Shown: positions 26,984 through 36,222, numbered from the stretch's first letter. The stretch is DNA of 64,000 nt from Poriferisodalis sp965116245 (GCA_965116245.1 OZ220497.1:434001-498000), one strand, 5' to 3'. Translations and numbers: made by a program. The notes: generated by a model not told the origin, from the letters alone.

Positions 26984-27927
26984 GCAGGCACCGCCGCCGC
27001 ATCCTCGTTTGCGGCTTCCTGTGCGGCTTCATCCAACGCTGCCCGAACCCAGGCCGCTGCGTGCCGAGCGTTGCGTGCATCGCGCAGGCGTCGAGCGCTA
27101 TCGGGGCCGCGGCCCGAGATCGCCTCCTTCAGGGCTCCCCAGTCAATCTCGCCGCTAATCCAGCGGCCAGTCTCGGGATCCTGGTGCAGGTCCGGATCTG
27201 GGATCGTGAAGCCCGCTGCTTGCAGTTGTGGCACCATTTTTTGCACAAATCGATCCCGCAGCACTTCGTTGCGCTCGGACTTGATGTGCCAACGCAGCAG
27301 CACATCATCGGCTCGGGTGTCAGGACCGAAGAGCTGCACCGACGGCCACCACCACCGATCAATGGCTTCCTGCATCATCTCGCGCTGAAGCGTCGTACCG
27401 GTAGCCATTTTCAGCAGCAGCTCTTCCCCGTTACGCATGTGAAAGCCCTCTTCGGCAATGATTCGCCGCAGAATGCGCTTGTAGGGGCCGTAACTGCAGC
27501 GCTTGAACACGGCCTGTTGGCTGGCTAGCGCGGCCGCGTCAACCAGGTAGGCAATCGCGATCTGATCGCCCCACGAGTGCGCCCGGTAGTGAAACACGTT
27601 ATGAAATGAGGTGCGGCCCGCTAGGAGGTCTTCGGTCATCTCTGCACGGGTCTTGACGCCCATGTCTGCTGCCACCATGTAGAGCAAGTGGGCATGGCCA
27701 ATCTCGTCCTGTGTCTTGGCCAACGCGGTCAGTTTGTTAGCCAGCCCTGGTGCCTTGGCAATCCAGTCTCTCTCAGTCAGACCGCCCATGTACTCGCTGT
27801 TGGCATGCAACTCAATGAAGCGAAACACCGCCTGCCGGTATGGGTCGGGCATGGCATCGTGGGGTTCCACCAGCCCGCCCGCATCCAGGAAAGCCTCAAA
27901 CTCGCTCATTGAGTCCCAGTGGCGCAT
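26980..27927 (-). CDS. paaA: Phenylacetyl-CoA epoxidase catalytic subunit PaaA
   Basis: 315 aa. Di-iron carboxylate ligands are visible as ExxH pairs in LAKTQDEIGHAHLLYM and RIIAEEGFHMRNGEE, as in ferritin-like monooxygenases. The conserved start of the mature region is YRQAVFRFIELHANSEYMGGL. The protein activates O2 to epoxidise phenylacetyl-CoA. First gene of the cluster; GGGAGG lies about 5 nt before the ATG, a good ribosome site. The last ~40 residues are Ala/Arg-rich. Confidence 0.95.
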   Translation of the reverse strand: MRHWDSMSEFEAFLDAGGLVEPHDAMPDPYRQAVFRFIELHANSEYMGGLTERDWIAKAPGLANKLTALAKTQDEIGHAHLLYMVAADMGVKTRAEMTEDLLAGRTSFHNVFHYRAHSWGDQIAIAYLVDAAALASQQAVFKRCSYGPYKRILRRIIAEEGFHMRNGEELLLKMATGTTLQREMMQEAIDRWWWPSVQLFGPDTRADDVLLRWHIKSERNEVLRDRFVQKMVPQLQAAGFTIPDPDLHQDPETGRWISGEIDWGALKEAISGRGPDSARRLRDARNARHAAAWVRAALDEAAQEAANEDAAAVPA

Positions 27928-28003
27928 GCTCGCCTCCCTCTCTGCGAGCGGACAACACCGATTTTACGTCCAAACCGGCGATCAACCCGGGCCGCGCATG
28001 TCA

Positions 28004-28780
28004 TCAGACTCTCGACACGGCGTTGCCCAACAGCGCGAACAGTGGTGCCTTGGTGGCTTCAAGCGCCGCTGATACGTCTTCGTGCGAAATCTCACCGTCG
28101 AACATGCCTGCCGCCATATTCGCCACCACCGCCACACCGGCGTAGGGAATACCAGCCTCACGGGCCAACGCCACTTCCGGATAGCCGGTCATTCCGACAA
28201 CGCTTCCGCCCAGCTGCGCATACATGCGGATCTCCGCGGGTGTCTCGAACCGGGGACCGTTCGCGCAGACGTAGGTGGCGCTGAGCGCTATGTCGATTTG
28301 CTCCACCTCAGCCGCATCAGCTAGAGCTTCACGCAGCGTGGGGTCATACGGGTTGGTCATATCGGTGTGTACGACTTGACCCGGTTGATCGAAGAAAGTC
28401 ACAGCGCGGCCTGTCGTGAACTCCAAGTAGTCGTCAAGCAGCAAGAACGACCCAGTACCACGCTCGGGCACCATTGAGCCCACCACGCTCACCGCAAAGA
28501 TGGCTTTCGCGCCTAGCTCCTGCATGGCTGCGATGTTGGCTCGGTAGTTGATGGCGGACGGTGGAATCGAGTGGTCGCCTCCGTGGCGCGGCACGAACAC
28601 GATTCGGCGCCCATGCCACAGTCCGGTCATGGCGTGAGCTTCACCCCAGTCGGTGTTCACTGCGCGACGCTCGCTATCGGCGAGACCGGGCAGTTCATAG
28701 AAGCCGGTTCCAGCGATGATGCCGACCGGGGCCCGCTCAGCCGCCGTCGCTGCGGTGCCGTTTGCGCCTGTGTCGCTCAT
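28004..28780 (-). CDS. mtnP: MTA/purine nucleoside phosphorylase family; probable methylthioinosine phosphorylase
   Basis: 258 aa. IIAGTGFYELPG (phosphate loop), VPRHGGDHSIPPSAINYRANI and GPRFETPAEIRMY are MTAP/PNP type 2 hallmarks. MTGYPEVALAREAG contains the MT pair that contacts the ribose. At the position where MTA phosphorylases have Asp in a TDYD segment, this protein has Ala-Asn (VVANMAAGM; Asn221). From family knowledge Asn there favours 6-oxopurines, as in PNP and the Pseudomonas methylthioinosine phosphorylase. With an MTA/SAH deaminase gene beside it, cleavage of 5'-methylthioinosine is more likely than of MTA. Confidence 0.88.
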   Translation of the reverse strand: MSDTGANGTAATAAERAPVGIIAGTGFYELPGLADSERRAVNTDWGEAHAMTGLWHGRRIVFVPRHGGDHSIPPSAINYRANIAAMQELGAKAIFAVSVVGSMVPERGTGSFLLLDDYLEFTTGRAVTFFDQPGQVVHTDMTNPYDPTLREALADAAEVEQIDIALSATYVCANGPRFETPAEIRMYAQLGGSVVGMTGYPEVALAREAGIPYAGVAVVANMAAGMFDGEISHEDVSAALEATKAPLFALLGNAVSRV

Positions 28781-28844
28781 TGTCCTACGCCGCTCATGCT
28801 GCCGATGCCCCCCTATCTCGTGTTTCGGTTCGTCTTGTTCGCGT

Positions 28845-30191
28845 TCACTTACACGATTCGGTAGCTAGGCGTTTGGCTCGGCGCTGAACCTCATAGCGAG
28901 CCCGTGACTCATCGACGCTAAGGCACATGCCGCCAGCGACTACTCGTTCGCCTCCAACCCAGACGTCTGTGACGTGTCTGCTGCCTCCCGCCCAAGCAAC
29001 ATGAGATATGAGCTCCCCCGGGTCCGTGACCGGCACATACGCAGCGTTATCAATGTCGAGGCGGATCATGTCGGCCCAGCGACCCACAGTGAGTACACCT
29101 GTTTGAAGGCCCATAGCATCGGCGCCATTAGATGTCGCCATCGAGATCACCTGCTGCGCGCTCAACACGGTCGGGTTGAGCGAAGTGACCCGTGCCAACA
29201 GCGACGCAACCTTGATTTCCTCCCACAAGTCCAGGTTGTCGTTGGAAGCCGGTCCATCGGTGGCGAGCGCCACTTTGATGCCCCGCTCAATCATTTCCGG
29301 CACCCTGGCCACACCAGAACCGAGCTTCATATTGCTGATGGGACAGTGCGCCACAGCTACACCCGCCGTTGCGCAGACATCCAAGTCGGCATCGCTCAGC
29401 CAAACACCGTGGGCCGCCAGCACGCGACCGTCAAACGCGCCAGCCTCGGCCAGCAACTGGGGAACACTGGCGCCACGGTGAGCCGCCGACAGCGCATCGC
29501 CCTCGGTCTTGGTTTCGGCAAGGTGGATGTGCATCAGCGCATCTCGCTCCTGTGCGGCAACAGCGATCTCCGCACACGCATCTATGCCCAAGTCGTAGGC
29601 GGAGTGGGGAGCGAAACCGACCGTTGTGAGTCCCGCAGGATCGTGCTGGACTTCGTGTACCCGCGCAATGTCGGACACGCGGTCGGTCACGCTGCCCGAC
29701 TCGTCGGCATGCAAAGTCGCTATGACACCCGGACACATCACGAGCCGTATGCCCGCGGCGCGTCCAGCGTCGATCACTTCGTGTTCGAATGCGTACATCT
29801 CGCACGTGGTCGTCACCCCGGAGCGCAGCATCTCAGCGGTGCCCAGTGTCATACCCCACCAGACATCCTCAGGGCGCATGCGCCCCTCACGCGGCCACAT
29901 AACCTCGGTGAGCCATGCCATCAACGGCAAGCCGTCACCTGCGCCGCGCACCAAGGTCATTGGAGTATGCGCATGCGTGTTGACCAAGCCGGGCATGAGC
30001 AGGCCGCCTAGATCATTGACAGGTGCGTCGCTGCTCGGCGCCTCGCTGAGGTGCCCCACCCATGCGATGCGCCCATCCACACCGACATCTACCGCTGCCC
30101 GCTCAATCATCGTGAAGTCGCTGTCGCAGGTCAAAACGAAATCGGCTAGGTAGCGAATGTCAATCGGCGAAGCGTCTGAACCGTTGTCCAC
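28845..30191 (-). CDS. mtaD: MTA/SAH deaminase (amidohydrolase superfamily)
   Basis: 448 aa from GTG. Metal ligands: HxH in NTHAHTPMTLVRG, His in HIHLAETKTEGD, His in LAAHGVWL, and Asp in ATDGPASNDNLDLWEE. These are the TrzA/AtzA/MtaD deaminase signatures. Predicted reaction: methylthioadenosine or S-adenosylhomocysteine to the inosine form plus ammonia. It lies 64 bp upstream of the phosphorylase gene on the same strand, giving a two-step deaminating salvage route. Other members deaminate guanine or N-substituted pyrimidines, so substrate remains inferred. Confidence 0.85.
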   Translation of the reverse strand: MDNGSDASPIDIRYLADFVLTCDSDFTMIERAAVDVGVDGRIAWVGHLSEAPSSDAPVNDLGGLLMPGLVNTHAHTPMTLVRGAGDGLPLMAWLTEVMWPREGRMRPEDVWWGMTLGTAEMLRSGVTTTCEMYAFEHEVIDAGRAAGIRLVMCPGVIATLHADESGSVTDRVSDIARVHEVQHDPAGLTTVGFAPHSAYDLGIDACAEIAVAAQERDALMHIHLAETKTEGDALSAAHRGASVPQLLAEAGAFDGRVLAAHGVWLSDADLDVCATAGVAVAHCPISNMKLGSGVARVPEMIERGIKVALATDGPASNDNLDLWEEIKVASLLARVTSLNPTVLSAQQVISMATSNGADAMGLQTGVLTVGRWADMIRLDIDNAAYVPVTDPGELISHVAWAGGSRHVTDVWVGGERVVAGGMCLSVDESRARYEVQRRAKRLATESCK

Positions 30192-30230
30192 CGCTCCATC
30201 TTCTCACCACAGCGTAAGAATGGGACACTC

Positions 30231-31175
30231 GTGAGCCTCTTCTTGCAGCGGGTATTCGACTCGGCGGCCAATGGCTCCGCCTATGCGGCCTTGGCTTTGG
30301 CTATATCGATGGTGTTCCGCTCAACTGGTGTACTGAACCTCGCGCAGGGCCAGATGGCGATGCTCTCCGCATACATAGCGGTGGTGTTCGCTTCCGGCGC
30401 GAATCCCGGCGTGGCCTTCTCGGGCTGGCTCACACCGTTTGCTACGCCGTGGCCAGTCTGGGCTGCGGTAGCGGGTGCGGTCGTCGTGTCGGCAGCTATT
30501 GGCGCACTGTTGGAATATGCGGTCATCAGGCCGATGCACGGCGACCCAGTGCCGACTATCGGTGCGACACTGGGGCTGTATCTGCTGATTGGCGTGTTCG
30601 TTGTCAAGCACTTTGGGGCTCGCCAGAGGTTCCTCGGTTCCCCGTTCCCTCAAGAGCGCAGTGACTATTTCTCCATCGGCGGCGCGCGGCTGTGGTTTGA
30701 CACCATCGGTTTGACGCTCACGCTGCTCGCAGCCATAAGCCTGCTCGCCCTAGTCCAGCACAGAACCAAGATCGGTCTCGCGTTTCGGGCCATCAGCTCA
30801 AGCCGCGACAGCGCTGCTGCGGTGGGAATAAGGGTGGAGCGAGCGGTAATGGGCGGCTGGGCGGCGGCGGCCGCCTTGGGAGGACTAGCCGGTGGCCTCA
30901 TCGCTGGCGAACTAAACGTCCGACCCGACATGATGGAACGTCTGCTGATATTCGGTCTCGCCGCCGCCACTCTCGGGGGTTTGCGCAGCCCTGCGCTAGC
31001 GCTTTTCGGCGGGTACCTGTTTGCTTTGGCCGAAACGATGATGTCGGGTTATGTCGGCTTCATCGATAGTCAAGTCACTCTTGTTTGGGCACTTGGTGTG
31101 CTGATCGTTTTGCTTGCGATACGCCCATCAGGACTGCTGTCGCGACGGGCCGCGCGAACCGGCGCTGGCTTATGA
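30231..31175 (+). CDS. livH: Branched-chain amino acid-type ABC permease LivH
   Basis: 314 aa from GTG, eight or so hydrophobic segments. GSAYAALALAISMVFRSTGVLNLAQGQMAML is the LivH N-terminal signature, and the EAA-like loop (TKIGLAFRAISSSRDSAAAVGI) is present. Inner-membrane pore subunit. Overlaps livM by 4 bp. The binding protein and LivF/LivG ATPases are not in the window, so function in situ must rely on genes elsewhere. Confidence 0.9.
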   Translation: MSLFLQRVFDSAANGSAYAALALAISMVFRSTGVLNLAQGQMAMLSAYIAVVFASGANPGVAFSGWLTPFATPWPVWAAVAGAVVVSAAIGALLEYAVIRPMHGDPVPTIGATLGLYLLIGVFVVKHFGARQRFLGSPFPQERSDYFSIGGARLWFDTIGLTLTLLAAISLLALVQHRTKIGLAFRAISSSRDSAAAVGIRVERAVMGGWAAAAALGGLAGGLIAGELNVRPDMMERLLIFGLAAATLGGLRSPALALFGGYLFALAETMMSGYVGFIDSQVTLVWALGVLIVLLAIRPSGLLSRRAARTGAGL

Positions 31176-32182
31176 GCGAGCCGCAGACCTCGTGGTCCAT
31201 CTGGGCAACCCGAGCCGCCATGTTGGCTATAGCGGTGCTGGCACTTGTGATTCCTCTGCGGGCCTCGCCGACGTTCGTTACCAATTTCACGCGGCTCGCG
31301 GCGTTCTGCCTCGTGTTCGCCGGACTCTGGCTGCTTACGCATCGCATGGGATTGCTGTCGGTCGGGCACGGCGCGCTGGCAGGCGTCGGGGCCTACTCGG
31401 CACTCCACGCTGCCAACGATTTCGGCTTACCTCTGATGGCAATGCCACTGGCTGGCTTTGTGGCCGGATGTGCTATCGGAGCGCTGCTCGGCATTCCTGC
31501 GCTGCGTCTGCCTAAGGCGTACTTGGCGTTGCTGACACTGTCGGCGGCTGTGGGATATCCGATTGTGCTGCGACAACTTGACGGACCGCTGCCCGTCCTT
31601 CTCAACGGAGAGTTCCTGCCGCCCACGTGGACGGGCATCGCACCCAACGACGAGCACATATGGGAGTTCTGGATTGTGGCGGCGTGGGCTGTCGCAGGGC
31701 TCTGGCTGCTGCATCGTCTGTTGAGTGGACCTGTCGGTCGGGCACTGATTGCCACTAGAGATGAGCCCACTGCGGCTGGGGCGTTCGGTATCCCGGTTTA
31801 TCGCCTGCAATTGGCTGGAGTCGGGCTAAGCAGTGGTCTCGCTGGACTCTCAGGCGCGCTCATGCTGGTGCCGGTGAATTTCAACGACCAGGTGCTCTAC
31901 CCAGAAGAGCTGTCCATCAAGCTGTTCGCGCTCACAATCGCCTTCGGCAGCGCGGCCATCGGCGGCAGCAGGCTCATTATGACGGTGCCAGCGGCGACCG
32001 TTTTGGTGCTGTTACCTGTGTGGCTGATTGACCGGCCCGGGTGGGTGACTCAGGGTGGCTGGCTCGGCCTGATCAAGTCCGAGTTCTTCGTGTATTCAGC
32101 GTTGTTGCTGTTGGCTGCATATGTGCGCAGCAGGCCCCAAACATCCAGGGCACTAACTAGGCAACGAGGGTCTAAGCAATGA
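31172..32182 (+). CDS. livM: Branched-chain amino acid-type ABC permease LivM
   Basis: 336 aa from ATG 31172 (ATGA overlap with livH); the frame is open further upstream, but that would lie deep in livH. Features: LAAFCLVFAGLWLLTHRMGLLSVGHGALAGVGAYSA near the start, and GRALIATRDEPTAAGAFGIPVYRLQ as the ATPase-contact loop. About ten membrane helices. Partner of LivH. Convergent with the SDR gene after 3 bp. Confidence 0.9.
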   Translation: MSEPQTSWSIWATRAAMLAIAVLALVIPLRASPTFVTNFTRLAAFCLVFAGLWLLTHRMGLLSVGHGALAGVGAYSALHAANDFGLPLMAMPLAGFVAGCAIGALLGIPALRLPKAYLALLTLSAAVGYPIVLRQLDGPLPVLLNGEFLPPTWTGIAPNDEHIWEFWIVAAWAVAGLWLLHRLLSGPVGRALIATRDEPTAAGAFGIPVYRLQLAGVGLSSGLAGLSGALMLVPVNFNDQVLYPEELSIKLFALTIAFGSAAIGGSRLIMTVPAATVLVLLPVWLIDRPGWVTQGGWLGLIKSEFFVYSALLLLAAYVRSRPQTSRALTRQRGSKQ

Positions 32183-32185
32183 GGG

Positions 32186-33022
32186 TCAACTAAGCAGCCA
32201 GTCAGCCGGGGTTGATGAGGTCTCGGCGTAGAGACGGCTCTGGAAACGTCGCATGCCCGACAGCCAGCGGTCGATATCGGAGGCTTTACGCTCGCGGTAA
32301 GTCTGCACTTCGGGGTGGGGCAACACCAAGAATCGCTCCTGTGCCATAGCTTCCACCACCACGTCGGCCAACTGCTCTGGCTGCAATATGCCGTCGCCTG
32401 CGGCGACTCCAGCAGTGCCTCGTTCCTCGTTGTCGCTTCGCATTTGGTCGGGGCTGTTGGCCAAGATGTTTGTGTCGACAGCCTGCGGGCACAGCATGGA
32501 CACCACGATGCCCTTGTCGCCATAGGTGATGGACAAGAACTCACCTAGCGAGACCGCGGCTGCTTTAGTGATCGTGTACTGCAATGAGCCGATTTGGGTC
32601 AGCAATCCCGCCGCTGAGGCGGTGTTGAGGAGATAGCCGCCACCCTGCTCAACCATGACCGGTACCGCGGCTCGCGCCGCATACACATGCGAGAGCACAT
32701 GCACCTCCCACATGCGCTGGATTTCATCATTGGAAGTCTCCAAGCCGCCTTCGGTCACGTAACCAGCGTTAGACACAAACACGTCAAGAGCGCCATGGGC
32801 CGCAACAGTTTCAGCTACCAGCGACTTGAGGGCCGCCTCATCGGTGACGTCAAGTCCAACAGCCGTGCCGCCGACCCTGTCCGCCACTGCCTGCGCGCCG
32901 ACTTCGTCACGGTCCACGACCACTAGCGCCCGAGCGCCTTCAGCTTTGAATCGCTCAACCAGCGCTTCGCCTATTCCGCTCGCTGCGCCCGTAACAACCG
33001 CCACTTTTCCTTCAAGATTCAT
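32186..33022 (-). CDS. Short-chain dehydrogenase/reductase
   Basis: 278 aa classical SDR. TGAASGIGEAL is the nucleotide-binding motif, VSNAGYV the NAG motif, and YTITKAA the catalytic Tyr-x3-Lys. Asp in VVVDRDEV at the end of strand 2 favours NAD over NADP. Substrate unknown. A TACGCT box 8 nt before ATG suggests leaderless transcription. Confidence 0.92.
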   Translation of the reverse strand: MNLEGKVAVVTGAASGIGEALVERFKAEGARALVVVDRDEVGAQAVADRVGGTAVGLDVTDEAALKSLVAETVAAHGALDVFVSNAGYVTEGGLETSNDEIQRMWEVHVLSHVYAARAAVPVMVEQGGGYLLNTASAAGLLTQIGSLQYTITKAAAVSLGEFLSITYGDKGIVVSMLCPQAVDTNILANSPDQMRSDNEERGTAGVAAGDGILQPEQLADVVVEAMAQERFLVLPHPEVQTYRERKASDIDRWLSGMRRFQSRLYAETSSTPADWLLS

Positions 33023-33030
33023 GGCCTGGC

Positions 33031-33036
33031 AGCGTA
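33031..33036 (-). promoter_or_regulatory. Candidate -10 box, SDR gene
   Basis: TACGCT on the minus strand, 8 nt before ATG 33022. Confidence 0.35.
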
Positions 33037-33212
33037 ATGGAGCGTGGGATAGCGCATGGCGTTGGCGCCAGAGTTGCGGTGCCAGAGTCGCAGCGCCAGA
33101 GTCGCAGCGCCAGAATCACAGGGTCACCCATTTAGAGCGCTGGCGCTGGCGTCTGCGATAAACCCAGTGTCAGCTTTGGCCTGAGAAGAGCAGGCATAGA
33201 CGCGGAGGCCCG

Positions 33213-34457
33213 ATGACAGCACCACTGGATGACGTAAAGGTGATTGAGGTTGATAGCTGGATGGCCACACCATCGGCAGGAGCGATCCTGGCCGATCTCG
33301 GTGCCGATGTCATAAAGGTGGAGCCGCTCGACGGAGACCCGGCTCGCGGCTTCAGCCGCCCAGCGAAGCTGCCGCCCGAAATCAAGAACTATGACTTCCA
33401 GTTTGACGTGGACAACCGGGGCAAGCGTTCAATAGCTGTCGACTTGGGCTCTCCTGAGGGCCGAGAGGTTGTCAATCGGCTCCTAAGTGACGCGGATGTG
33501 TTCATGTGCAATCTGCTCGTGCATCGCCAAGAACGCTTCGGACTTGACCCGGCCGCAGTGACCGCAGTCAATCCGCGCATAGTGCATGCCACCCTCACCG
33601 GCTACGGCACCACCGGCCCAGAAGCCATGCGTCCCGGATACGACGTCACCGCTTTTTTTGGTCGTTCAGGCATCTATGACGCGATGCGGGAAGGACCAGA
33701 TGGCGCGGTGCCCATGGCGCGCCCCGCTCAAGGCGACCACACCACCGGCCTTGCACTCGTGGGCGCTGTACTCGCCGCTCTACGCCTAGCTGAACGTACC
33801 GGAGAGGCCCAAGTAGTTGAGACTTCGTTGTATGAGACGGCGGTGTGGACTCAGGCGGCTGACTACGCCATCACCGCGATGGATCGGGCGCCGCTGCGTC
33901 AGCGAGCGCGAGAGAACATGATCATTCCGACGGCTAATCGGTATCGGTGTGGTGACGGCAAATGGGTTGTGCTCAACATGCCTCAAGAAAGCGCTTGGGG
34001 TTTGCTGTGTCGCGCTATTGAGCGAACCGATTGGCTTGAAGACGAACGTTTCGCCGATATTCGCGGCCGTTTCGCCAACATGCCCGAGATCGTCGCAGGC
34101 ATTGATGAGGCGTTGGCTCACCGGACTCGCGACGAGTGGGGCGATATCTTCGATGCTCATGGCATCATCTGGGGTCCCGTGCTCGGGCTACACGAAGTGG
34201 TAGACGATCCGCAAGCTGAGGCACTGGGCCTATTCCCCACGCTCGACAGTCCCGAGATCGGCACCTATAGAAGTGTCAGTATCCCAATGAGATTTGCAAA
34301 CGCCGAGGTTGGTCCTCGGGGACCATCGCCGCGGCTGGGGGGCGATACGCGTGCGGTGCTGGCCGCCTCCGGCATTACCGAACCTGAGATTGATGCCCTG
34401 GTAGCCAGCAACACCGTGCGCGACACATCGTCAAACGAAGGACACACAGCCACCTGA
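33213..34457 (+). CDS. Class III (CaiB/BaiF) CoA-transferase
   Basis: 414 aa from ATG with GGAGG a few bases upstream. LDDVKVIEVDSWMATPSAGAILADLGADVIKVEPLDGDPARG and NRGKRSIAVDLGSPEGR are family hallmarks, with a candidate catalytic Asp in RPGYDVTAFFGRSG. Related in family but not closely in sequence to the CoA-transferase at 8637-9875. Acyl substrate not predictable. Confidence 0.92.
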   Translation: MTAPLDDVKVIEVDSWMATPSAGAILADLGADVIKVEPLDGDPARGFSRPAKLPPEIKNYDFQFDVDNRGKRSIAVDLGSPEGREVVNRLLSDADVFMCNLLVHRQERFGLDPAAVTAVNPRIVHATLTGYGTTGPEAMRPGYDVTAFFGRSGIYDAMREGPDGAVPMARPAQGDHTTGLALVGAVLAALRLAERTGEAQVVETSLYETAVWTQAADYAITAMDRAPLRQRARENMIIPTANRYRCGDGKWVVLNMPQESAWGLLCRAIERTDWLEDERFADIRGRFANMPEIVAGIDEALAHRTRDEWGDIFDAHGIIWGPVLGLHEVVDDPQAEALGLFPTLDSPEIGTYRSVSIPMRFANAEVGPRGPSPRLGGDTRAVLAASGITEPEIDALVASNTVRDTSSNEGHTAT

Positions 34458-34523
34458 TCATGCTCTAGCTTCACCATGCTCTAGTTTCCCGATTTGACAC
34501 AACGCGCTAAAGGGGGGATGCAG

Positions 34524-35369
34524 ATGCGACATGTCTTGATCGTGGCCAATCAAACGCTCATCGGCAGCCACTTGCACGAACGCGTTGAGCACATCCTCGC
34601 GGTTGATCCCGATACCAGGTTCCACATCGTCGTGCCAGCCACGGGCGCCAACGGTCCTGATCCAGTACGAGCTCTTTCGGGCGCTCGGCGCCGCCTCAGC
34701 CAGGGATTCGAAGCGCTGGACGACCTGGGGGCGCAAGTCACCGGCGAGATTGGTCCCGCTCACCCAGTTGTAGCGGTGGAGTTGGCCATTGACCGGTTGA
34801 GTCCCGATCTCATCATTTTGAGCACCTTGCCTGCTGGCGCCAGCAGATGGCTACATCTAGATCTGCCACACCGCCTCAAACGACGATTCGGCGTACCCGT
34901 TGAGCACATCTCAGCGCAAACGCAGACCGTGGAACGCCAAGGCAACTTCGAGCCACCGGTGTTGCATGCTCCCGACGACACCGTTCACGTGCTCCTCGCC
35001 GAAGAGAACCAGCACGATGTAGATGTGATCACCCTGGCGCTCGCTGAAGCTGGCACTCGCAACCAACTTCGCGTTGCTCACGATGGCGCAAACGCCCTGG
35101 CATTTATTCGCTCGGTCGGGGCATCGGAGATTGACTTGGTCCTGTTTGACCTGAAGCTGCCAGTGGTAAGCGGATTCGATCTACTGGCCGAGGTGCGCAA
35201 TGAAGACGAGTTTGACAAGGTGATGATGGTTGCGCTCACAACTGAGGACGCCGCCGAAGACCGCGCCCGTGCCTATGACCTCGGCGCCGATGCGTTCGTA
35301 ACGAAACGGCCCGACTACAGCCAAATGGCCCACGTCATCGATGACCTGCTCGCTGAGGTTGCAGGCTAG
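34524..35369 (+). CDS. Usp-like domain fused to a receiver (REC) domain
   Basis: 281 aa from ATG 34524. A strong site (AAAGGGGGG, 34509-34517) lies 6 nt upstream, whereas the ATG at 34518 abuts it. The N-terminal half (1-~140) has an HVLIVANQTLIGSHL start and IILSTLPAGASRWLHLDLP, a Usp-like fold seen in actinobacteria. Residues ~160-280 are a receiver domain: acidic EE pocket (LLAEENQHD), phosphoacceptor Asp in VLFDLKLP, Thr in ALTTEDA, Lys in VTKRP. There is no output domain, so it probably works by protein contact. It precedes the TRAP genes by about 70 bp on the same strand. Confidence 0.82.
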   Translation: MRHVLIVANQTLIGSHLHERVEHILAVDPDTRFHIVVPATGANGPDPVRALSGARRRLSQGFEALDDLGAQVTGEIGPAHPVVAVELAIDRLSPDLIILSTLPAGASRWLHLDLPHRLKRRFGVPVEHISAQTQTVERQGNFEPPVLHAPDDTVHVLLAEENQHDVDVITLALAEAGTRNQLRVAHDGANALAFIRSVGASEIDLVLFDLKLPVVSGFDLLAEVRNEDEFDKVMMVALTTEDAAEDRARAYDLGADAFVTKRPDYSQMAHVIDDLLAEVAG

Positions 35370-35442
35370 TGCCCTATCCGCGAGTACAAGTTTGCCTATT
35401 GCGGGGCTGGCTGGCACAGCGCTGGCGAGTGCAGGTTCGTTG

Positions 35443-36222
35443 ATGCAGACACTGCGCGGGACACGGCTTCACCCCATTGGTTGGCTTGCGGCTTCAACCA
35501 TCGTCGTAGCAGTCATCGTCACACTGTTCGTGAACACCGACTATTGGATCGGCAATCTGGCCTGGTGGAACTGGCTGGTACTAGCTGGCGCCTTCGTAAT
35601 GGGCCTATGGCACGACGGCCTGGATCGCATGCGCAGAGGCATCGAGTCGATCGCCACAGTCAGCAAAACAATCGCCTGGATATTGGCCTGGGTTGTCTTC
35701 TTGTTGCAGCTATTCAACGTAGTCACCCGCTACGGCAACGACCTGGTTGAGACCGACATCCTGTTCGGCGAGACAACCAGCTTGGCTTGGCAGTCGTTCG
35801 GGCTGATGTTCCTCCTAGCCGTCAACTTCGGCGTGCGCGACGGAGTGAACCCGCGCATCGACTTCTGGTGGGCCAACTTCAGCGCCAAGCGCAAAGCCTG
35901 GCTTGACTTTGTTATTCACTCGGCGCTGCTGCTGCCGTTCATTGTGATGGCTATCCGCATTCTCAAGAGCTATGCCGCTACTTCGCTGGGCCGGCGGCAC
36001 AACGGTGAGTGGCCTAGCGGCTGGCGCGTCTGGGAATCCTGGGAATCGGCTGTAGACGCAGGCGCCTTGCCGGTCGGCCCAATCAAGGTGATGCTCCTCG
36101 TTGCTTTCGTGCTGTTCGGCCTACAGATCTTGGCGGAGATAACCAAGACCGGGTTTGTGATCATCGGCGATGACAAACGAGGCGATCTCGTTGAACTCAA
36201 GACACCGCTGCGTGTTGAGTAA
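35443..36222 (+). CDS. dctQ: TRAP transporter small permease (DctQ type)
   Basis: 259 aa from ATG 35443 (MQTLRGTRLHPIGW); the frame is open to 35341 but those residues lack features. Four or more membrane helices, with the family segment TLNW-like FGVRDGVNPRIDFWWANFSAKRKAWLD. Slightly longer than usual for DctQ (about 160-200 aa) because of two extra N-terminal helices. Forms the membrane pair with DctM. Driven by a Na+ or H+ gradient in known systems. Confidence 0.85.
   Translation: MQTLRGTRLHPIGWLAASTIVVAVIVTLFVNTDYWIGNLAWWNWLVLAGAFVMGLWHDGLDRMRRGIESIATVSKTIAWILAWVVFLLQLFNVVTRYGNDLVETDILFGETTSLAWQSFGLMFLLAVNFGVRDGVNPRIDFWWANFSAKRKAWLDFVIHSALLLPFIVMAIRILKSYAATSLGRRHNGEWPSGWRVWESWESAVDAGALPVGPIKVMLLVAFVLFGLQILAEITKTGFVIIGDDKRGDLVELKTPLRVE

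Noticed and set aside
25986..27158. 390-codon plus-strand open frame opposite the paa genes
   Set aside because: Antisense to paaC, paaB and paaD, Arg/Ser-rich, without any motif.
28974..30011. 345-codon plus-strand frame opposite the MTA deaminase
   Set aside because: Antisense shadow; the opposite strand has all metal ligands of a real enzyme.
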